From contig JAPTHN010000007.1 in NCBI GenBank assembly GCA_026936325.1, positions 15,622,337 through 15,686,336 on the forward strand: 64,000 bases of DNA, in the 5' to 3' direction. Shown in pieces: positions 56,560 to 64,000 of this stretch; position 1 is the first letter of the stretch, and every line of letters starts with the position of its first letter. The translations under genes were made by a program, and so were the position numbers. The DNA comes from Platynereis dumerilii (taxonomy: Eukaryota; Annelida; Polychaeta; Phyllodocida; Nereididae). The notes under the pieces are model-generated. The model was given only the letters and a program-made list of their open reading frames with translations. It was not told the DNA's origin and did not search any database.

Positions 56560-58250
56560 ATTATGGCCAACACCCAAAACGGCCCATTTTACGACGGCCA
56601 CTAACCAGAACGGCCAAATTTAGGACGGTCAATGCCCAGGACGGCCAAATTTAGGACGGCCAACACCCAAAACGGCCAATAAATATTATTTATAGGCCCA
56701 GAAACATCCAAAGATTAAGTATCAGTCACAGAGAGCATTTGAAAATTGATATTGCCATAAATTGGAATCGTCTTTGGCATTCTTGGGAGCCCTACACATC
56801 AGCAATTAAATGTCTTGAATTGTAATTAGCGATGTGTTGCAATTAATAACGGTAATCAATTGATTGTAAAATAATTTACAGATTTTTTTTCTTTATTTCA
56901 ATTGTGGTTTCATACAGTTAAACTGATTTCAATTGAATCGTCAACCAAGACTCAGGATAGTGGTGCGAATATGGACATTGTATAGGGTGGCAGAGGTATA
57001 TTTTTGATAGATACTCAGTGAATATGTCATGGAGAACGACCAAAATTGAAAAGAGCCGAGAATAGGCCAAAAGAAAGCATATTGCAAAGTTACAGATTCA
57101 TACAATGCATAGTTTTAACAGGATCCTGTGCACATGCAGTGCAGCTGGCAGCCCTAATAAGTCGTTGGGTGCACAATTAAAAATTTATTTTAGAGAAAGA
57201 AGGATTTGCCAACATCATAGGACAGAAAGTTATAAATATAAACCTATATGAACAGAAAGTCAAATTTAAACGATAGACAGACAGATAGACAGACAGCTAA
57301 ACAGCTATATAGACAGATAGACAGGCCTAGTTTGTTTGTCTAATTGAACAATTTAATTGTGCAATTATTGAAAACATGTCTTGAACTGTCGGCGCTTTTC
57401 TTTAATTCAGCAGCTGGATATTTGAAAATCAGCTTGCATGTCTGTAATTTTGGTTTGATCTGATGTCTGGAAATCACGAAATAAACTGCCAAAAAATGTT
57501 TGCGCTACATTAAAAGGTAAAAAAACATGTCTTATTTAATTATGGTAGGCCTACAAAGTATATTAAAGAAGTCCAAAACAGCAAAGGGCAGTCAAATTAA
57601 CTCTATTTGTTAAATTTCAATTCACATAGTGAACTTCTAAAGCAGTCGATCGGAAATCATAGGCCTATCAGTTTAAAGTAACAATGTAGAAAAAAAGTAT
57701 CCAGATAGTTAAATGATCAATAAAATAACTATTTCTAATGATAATTAAAGGAGAAGATTTCATTAACAATAAAAAGCAAGGCTGATAGGTTAGAGAAATG
57801 TAACATTATCAAATCAACAGCCACCGTTTTTCCATCAAAAAGCTAGCAGTGAGCCTGCCCAGCCTTCTTCTGAGTCTCCCTGGACTATCAAAAAGTTAAT
57901 CATGCAAAATAACTTTATTAGGCCAAAAAACATAACTAAATGACTGAAATCATTGTTTTGGCCGTTTTGGGTGATGGCCGTCCTAGCAAGTGGCCGCCCC
58001 CCCCCCCTGGTGGCCGTCATTGAAAGTGGCCGTCCTGGGTAATGGGAGACTTCTCAGTGGCTGGTGGTGGCGCTACTGTACTAGAGAGTCACAGTGACAT
58101 CACCATTGTCACAATGTTGATGCCACAACTGCAACAATGACACAATTGATGACATCACCATTGTTTACTCACTATCTAATGGTTACCCCAGATGCACTGA
58201 AGTCCCCCATTGGCCGTCTTGATTTTGGCCGTTTTGACCGTCCCCCAATT
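56560..58250. mobile_element. Candidate non-autonomous DNA transposon with GACGGCC subterminal repeats
   Basis: ACCCAAAACGGCC/GGACGGCCA words cluster at 56,564-56,680 and, inverted, at 57,957-58,040 and 58,203-58,235. The inner pair (about 56,653-56,680 and 57,957-57,984) is a 28-bp inverted repeat with about one mismatch. No transposase is seen in the AT-rich middle, which includes a GATAGACA microsatellite near 57,272-57,326. Family and exact edges are uncertain. Confidence 0.45.
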
Positions 58251-58618
58251 TGCCTCATTTATGATTATGCATTGATACGCAAGTAAACTGGAGTTGATAA
58301 TCTGTCCAGTTCTTGATGATGCAAAGAACTAAGTGCCTCTGTTAAAAAGTTATATTTGCAGGTCTATGTATGAATATGTGGGTATATGCAGTGAGTGGGA
58401 AACTGTGTTTTCTCATGTTTAGGTCAACCACCACTAACACAAGCATCTACCTCTTGCTTTAGAAAACCTCTTTAATACTTGAAATATTTTTATTAGGATA
58501 ATTTATGTCATTATGGAGAAGTGACTGGAAACATAACATGTAAACAACACTTGGGACAAGAATACATTGGAAACTGAGCACTCCACAGATGTAGCACAAA
58601 TGTTATTGCAACACTTAC

Positions 58619-58663
58619 CTGAGGAAATAGACGAATTTGTAGCACTGTACCGTAATCACACCA
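58619..58663 (-). CDS. Tentative upstream exon of the host gene
   Basis: The donor CAG|GTAAGT at 58,619 is a perfect match. The frame before it is open (GVITVQCYKFVYFL plus AG) and hands two bases to the exon at 54,137, making Arg. The proposed acceptor (AACTTCAG) is weak and a stop lies five codons before it, so the 5' border is uncertain. The intron would be 4.4 kb. Confidence 0.3.
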
Positions 58664-58835
58664 CTGAAGTTATCTTCTCAAACTCACTCTTGGAAGTCTT
58701 TAACCTTGTTGACAATTGAACAAATTATTTCAAGGCAATCCTCTGATTTCTCTCCCATGCAGTTTGGAAAATTCTAGAAGTCTGACTTCCTGTGCAGAGG
58801 TGTCTCAAGAATGTTGTCCACGGAATTTGTTGGAG

Positions 58836-58878
58836 TTACTGATCAATGAACTGGAGACTCCAGTTCATTGTTACTGAT
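58836..58878. repeat. 27-bp perfect inverted repeat flanked by 8-bp direct repeats
   Basis: CAATGAACTGGAG, A, CTCCAGTTCATTG (58,844-58,870), bounded exactly by TTACTGAT on both sides (58,836-58,843 and 58,871-58,878). It could be a tiny fold-back insertion or a templated mutation. Confidence 0.8.
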
Positions 58879-59974
58879 TATCTGGAGTGTTCAAGGTGAT
58901 CATATGCTTAAACAACACATGCTTTTCTTCAAGGCTTTTAAAATAATAAATAATTTATTTTATAGTGCTTTTTCAATCAAATTATTAATCAAAGATGCAA
59001 AAAAGAATACAGATGGCAGCACAAGGCAGTGAGTACCTGTGAGCAGTGTCACTTTTTCTAAGACAACTGCCTCCTGCTGCCACCTAGTGAGGTTTTCAGC
59101 ATCATCTGCAAGGTTAGAGTGCTAATGAATACCTTTTCCCCCCTATAGAAATGAATTGCTACTACGAAGTTTTTTTTTTTAATGTTTGCTAAGTGAGAGA
59201 GGCCTTTTGGAATGGTATTAGGCAGGACCCTCTGTGCACCCAAAATTAAATTGTTGGCCTCAAGCAATAAAATCGCAAAAGTTGTCCCTTACACACCAAT
59301 TCACAATATTACCCGCCCTTCAATTTTCCATAAAAGAACAAGAAGGCTGAATTTGAAGTAAAATAGTTTTTACTACAATTTTTTACACATTTTAAATAGA
59401 ACTAACTTATGCTTATTGCTTATTATAAGCCTGTGAAATATTGCTTTACTAATTAAAGTGAATGCAATTTGATTACTCCTCAAGGTATTCAGAAGTTTTA
59501 ATATTTTGGGACAATGGCAGCTGGAGCATGGACTTTCCTTTGTACTCATGCTCTTTGAGGTAGGAGTTGGAGTATGGAGTGAGTTCTGAGTCAAGATCTT
59601 GAGTCATGGTCAAGGTTCTGCGTAAGGAGTCAGAGATATGAGCCACTGTCTCAGTCAGATGTATGAGGCAGAGGTATGAGGCAGAGTCAGGAGTCGGAGT
59701 CATGAGCAGTGTTCAGAATAAGGGGGGTCAAGGGGGTTTTTACGGCCCAAATGCTCTTGGGACCCCCTCAAATACATTTTCCAGAAGGGCCCTGAAGGGA
59801 TCTTCAAAAGACCCCCCCAAATACTGAATCTGCTCAGAGGAATAAGCATGAAGCCCCAGTAATGCCTTATCAGCTTTCAAGAACTTCTTTTGATTCATAT
59901 TCACCAGCAATAGGGTTATGGAAACTAATTTTCTGAGATAACACATGCCTTTAAAATTCATTTTTAGAGATTCA
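58879..59974. other. Low-copy DNA with inverted array remnants
   Basis: No gene is seen. At about 59,540-59,705 GAGTCAGGAGTCGGAGTC-type words run in the opposite orientation to the neighbouring array, so this is a decayed, inverted piece of 13-bp repeat. It also contains a poly-T run near 59,170. Confidence 0.4.
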
Positions 59975-62635
59975 TGACTCAGATTGAGTCCTGAAGCTGA
60001 CCGAGGCATGACTCTGAGTCATGGCACCGAGTAATGACTCAGAGGCCTGACTCAAAGCCCTGACGCAGAGACCCGACTCAGAGTCCAAGCTCAGGCGTCC
60101 TGCCTCAAGAGTCCTGACTCAGCCTCCTGCCACAGAGTCCTGACTGACTCAGATCGAGTCATGACATACATCCTTCCTAATACTCCTGCCACGACTGAAC
60201 AGGGACTCAGAGTCCTCACTCAGAGTCCTGACTCATAGGCCTGACGAGTCCTGACTTAGACTCCTGACTCAAGGTCCTGACTCAGAGTCCTGCCTGACTC
60301 AGACTGAGTCCTGACTCAGACTGAGTCCTGAATCAGACCGAGTCATGGCCTACATCCCTCCTTAGACTCCTGCTACGACTGAACAGGGACTCACAGTCCT
60401 GACTGACAGTCCTGACTCATAGTCCTGACTCAGAGCCCCGACTCAGAGTTCTTACTTAGAGTCCTGACTCAGAGTCTGACTCAGAGTCCGGACTCAGAGG
60501 CCTCACTCACTCAGACTGAGTCCTGACTCACACTGAATCCTGACTCAGACCAAGTCCTGACTCGAGACCTCTCTCAGAGTCCTGACTGACTCAGACTGAG
60601 TCCTGACTCAGACTGAGGCATGACTCAGAGCCATGACTCAGAGACGTGACGCAGAGGCCTGTCTACGAGTCCTGACTATGAGTCATGGCACCAAGTCATG
60701 ACTCCGGACAGAGTCCTGGCACTCTGAGAACCCTGGCGCACTCAGAGTTCTGAGGCGTGACGCAAGAGTCATGATGCGACTACCCACTCAGTCCTGACTC
60801 AGAGCCCAGACTCAGAGTCCTGACTCAGAGACCTGACTCAGAGTCCTGACTCAGAGTACTCAGACCTGGTTCAGAGTCCTGGCGCACTCAGAGTCCTGGC
60901 GCACTGAGAGTCCTGGTGCACTGAGAGTCCTGGCGCATTCAGAGGCCAGGCGCAGAGTCGAGCTAAGAGACCTGACTCAGAGTCCTGGATTAGACTGCCG
61001 ACTCCTCGCTCGAATGCCTGGCTCCTGATTCCAACACCGAGACTCCTATAACCTGACTCCTGATTCCCACTCTTGATGCCACCCTTAGCTCTGACATTGA
61101 CGTGACTCAGTCTCCGACTCCTGACTCTGAACCGTGATTCCGCTCCCTGACTCCTAATTCTGAGCCTGACTTAATTTTGACTGCCAGTGTGACTGCGATT
61201 CCTAACTCAGACTCTGAATGTCACCCCAACTCCTGACTCCAACTCCTGACCCCAACTCCTGACTGCCGACTCCTGACCCCAACTTCTGCCTGCAAACATC
61301 ATCACAGCAGAGTCATGCTGCAGTCAGTAGGCCTGCCCTTGTAACCAGCACCACCTGAACCAGCCAGAAGAGCACTCCATATATGGCTAGTGTATGCTAA
61401 TTTATGCGGCCACAACGTCTTGCAGTGTGAACCTGTCTCACCTGCATCATGTGAATATGAATGTATTTGCTGACCATTTCATCATTTTTCTGACCTTTTG
61501 ACCGTTACTGCTTACAGATGGCTGTAGCTATAGACCTGCCATTTGCCACAACTTACTGCAAATATTTGATCAACATTGTCACTTAAAATCAAGAAAATGT
61601 AAACATTCCTTCCTAGTTAAAAAAAATTATCTGTGAAAAGGTTCAATTTTCATTTCATCTTTGAACTCAAATTTGACCTTGAGGAAATTGTCACAGGTGA
61701 AAATTAATTTGCTCGTGTGATTGCCCCTAATGATATAGGGGGGTCATTTAATTTACAGAAAGCTGTAGGAGTAACATTTCCAACTCAAATTAATTCATTT
61801 ATGCAACACATCGGGTCTGTTGCAAAGTAACATTTTTCACAATTTTTTACAACATAAGTTGAAAACATTAAACAATCTTCATTGAGGGCTTCTGATAACC
61901 TTATCATTGACTAATAGACTCTAGACTTTGAAGAGATTTGGTTGAAAAAAACATAATTTTCAGAATTTTTTTAAAATCATACTTTTTAAACTTTATGGGC
62001 TCATATCACCTTCAAATAGCACCTTTTTGTCCAATTTTTTGGTCAAAATAGTCTTTTTGGGTAAAGTTAAGGGTAGTTCATTATACATTTTGATGACCTC
62101 AGACTACTCCTTCATGGAGATATTACAATTCCACCTTAATTTCGAAGACTCAATTTTGGAAAATGGTCATATCTCAAAAACTACTGCAGAAATCCAAACC
62201 ATTTCTTGAATCAACATTGGCCCCAGATACAGGCTTACTTTTGTCACAATCACCATGCTGCTATCTATTACGTAACTTGAGAAACCGATCGTAGACCAAA
62301 AAGTGCTCATGCATCAAAAGCCCTTTACCCGTTGGACCAACTTTCATATCACTTTCACCAGTTCGTTCACAACAGCTTTTTATCACAGGATTTTCACTCT
62401 TGACCCATTATCTTAAATACTTTTTCAGTTATTCAACCTTGAAGTTTACAAATTTTCGACTTTGAACGCCTCTGTGAAAAAGACAACTGTGAAAATGACA
62501 TCAAATGACCCACTTTCACAATACTGAATGCCTGATTGACCTTCTGACCAACTTTCATTGCCGTAGAACCATTTTGAAACAAAAAAGAAGAATAAGAATA
62601 ATAATAATAATAATAATAAGAATAACTAGAGAACA
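59975..62635 (-). mobile_element. F1 element, copy 11 (left end missing)
   Basis: A degenerate 13-bp array (59,975-61,275) leads into a diverged F1 head (61,330-62,600), recognisable by CACCTGCATCATGTGAA, the AGGGTAGTTCATTATACATT word and GTGAAAAAGACAACTGTG. It ends in an AAG/AAT run abutting CTAG 62,636. The array holds irregular spacers with GAGTCCTGGCGCACTC. It lacks the TATA-like word and is the most diverged F1 copy. Confidence 0.65.
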
Positions 62636-64000
62636 CGGTAATTGTCATCAGGGACAATTACAAAGAATTTACCTTTACTTTCAACTAAACTTTGCCTGTA
62701 AATTGACAGACAGATGGACAGCTGGGCTAAACTTTGCCTGTAAACGGACAGACAAATGGACGGATGGACAGATGGAACAAACCGACGGACTGACAGACAC
62801 ATGCGGACTCTGACTCCTCACCATGACTCCAACTCTGAATCCTGGTCAGCTTCCTGATCAGATCTACAATTCAGACTACTGACTCTCAGTCCTGACACTG
62901 ACTCTTTTCTCTGATGCCGGACTCAGACTCCAACAGTTCAACTGCTGATGCCAAATCCTTCCTCAGACTCAACACGGCCTCAGAGTCCTGACTCAGAGTC
63001 CTGACTCAGAGTCCTGACCCAGAGTCCTGGCCCAGAGTCCCGGCCCAGAGTCCCGGCCCAGAGTCCTGACTCAGAGTCCTGACTCAGAGTCCTGACTCAG
63101 AGTCCTGACTCAGAGTCCTGGCCTAGAGTCCTGGCTTAGAGTCCTGGCTCAGAGTCCTGACTCAGAGTCACTGACTCAGAGTCCCGACTTACAGTCCCGA
63201 CTTAGAGTTCGACGCAGAGTTCCAACTCAGCTTCTGACTTGGAGCCCAAACTCAGAGGCTCGACTCAGAGGCACGGCTCAGAGAGTCCAGGCTCCGAGGC
63301 CTAGGGCAGAGCCCTGACTCAGAGCCCCGACTCAAGAGTCCTGACTCAGAGGCCTGACTCAGAGACCTGACTCAGAGGCCTGACTCAGAGCCCTGACTCA
63401 GAGTCCTGACTCACAGGCCCGACTCACACTCACCGACTCACAGGCCCGATTCACAGGCCCGACTAACACTCACCGACTCAAAGTCCTGACTCACAGGCCC
63501 GACTCACCGGCCTGACTCACAGGCCCGACTCACAGTCCCCGCCTTAGAGTCCCGACTCTCAGGCTACACTCACAGTCCTGACTCAGTGTCCCGACTGAGG
63601 CCTGATTCACAGACCTGTCCCGACTCAGAGACCCGAATCAGAGTCCCGACTCAGAGTTCCGACTCACAGTCCTGACTCACAGGCCCGACTCACAGTCCCG
63701 ACCCACAGTCCCGACCCACAGTCCCAACTCAGAGTCCTGCCTCACAGTGCTGACTTGCAGTCCCGCCTCACAGTCCTGACTCACAGTCCTGACTCACAGT
63801 CCTGACTCACAGTCCTGACTCACAGTCCTGACTCACAGTCCTGACTCACAGTCCTGACTCAGAGGCCCGAATCAGAGACTTGACTCAGAGACCCGAATCA
63901 GAGTCCCGACTCAGAGTCCCGACTCACAGTCCCGACTCACAGTCCCAACTCACAGTCCCGACTCACAGTCCCGACTCACAGTTCCAACTCACAGCCCGGA
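62636..64000 (-). mobile_element. F1 element, copy 12 (left part, runs off the window)
   Basis: CTAG at 62,636 with the F1 stem-loop, the GGACAGACAAATGG tract, the GATGCCAAATCCTTCC spacer (62,946) and the start of a 13-bp array from about 62,970 to the window end. Units are CTGACTCAGAGTC and CCGACTCACAGTC. Confidence 0.75.

Overview
The window reads as repeat-dominated DNA from a multicellular animal, most plausibly a marine invertebrate deuterostome such as an echinoderm. This is inferred from an animal-type Helitron/Helentron protein, (CCCTAA)n telomere-type repeats, tRNA-derived SINEs, a hAT MITE, host-like split exons and recurrent TAGGCCT-type words. There are no bacterial operons, no rRNA, no CRISPR array and no intact single-exon host gene.

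Positions 1-39,610 and 59,975-64,000 are almost entirely head-to-tail copies of three families of non-autonomous rolling-circle elements, called F1, F2 and F3 here. All lie in the same (minus) orientation. On the minus strand each family ends with a stem-loop, 7-10 nt and CTAG followed by T. Where the other end is preserved it is a perfect hairpin built from that family's own 3'-subterminal block and its reverse complement. This is the architecture expected of Helitron2/Helentron-derived (HINE-like) elements: asymmetric terminal inverted repeats, a 3' stem-loop and CTAG. F1 (about 2.5-4.2 kb) carries a 0.5-2.6 kb array of 13-bp repeats and a conserved AT-rich 1.3 kb head. F2 occurs as two almost identical 1,345-bp copies plus a diverged 3.1 kb copy with 12-bp arrays. 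F3 occurs as two 1.3-1.5 kb copies. Segmental duplications (1.84 kb and 4.94 kb) add further copies.

Positions 39,611-59,975 are mostly low-copy DNA. The main gene is a 2,315-codon open frame on the minus strand (43,065-50,012) encoding a Helentron-type transposase. In order it has degenerate 18-residue N-terminal repeats, a Cys/His zinc domain, an HUH/two-tyrosine Rep domain, a PIF1-type helicase, an endonuclease/exonuclease/phosphatase (EEP) domain and a C-terminal USP-type ubiquitin protease. The likely true N terminus (50,081-50,440) is in another frame, separated by an apparent small deletion inside the repeat tract. Upstream lie a 21-bp heptad-coding minisatellite and thirteen 41-bp units that each contain a short hairpin.

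To the right, the 3' part of a probable host gene on the minus strand can be pieced together from phase-compatible exons (58,619-58,663 tentative; 54,137-54,228; 51,747-51,841) and a polyadenylation signal at 51,637. Its introns carry SINEs, a hAT MITE and a GACGGCC-rich element.

The autonomous-type Helentron and the F1-F3 elements are the same broad kind of transposon, so a protein of this type could have mobilised them. Its termini were not found, so a direct partnership is not shown.
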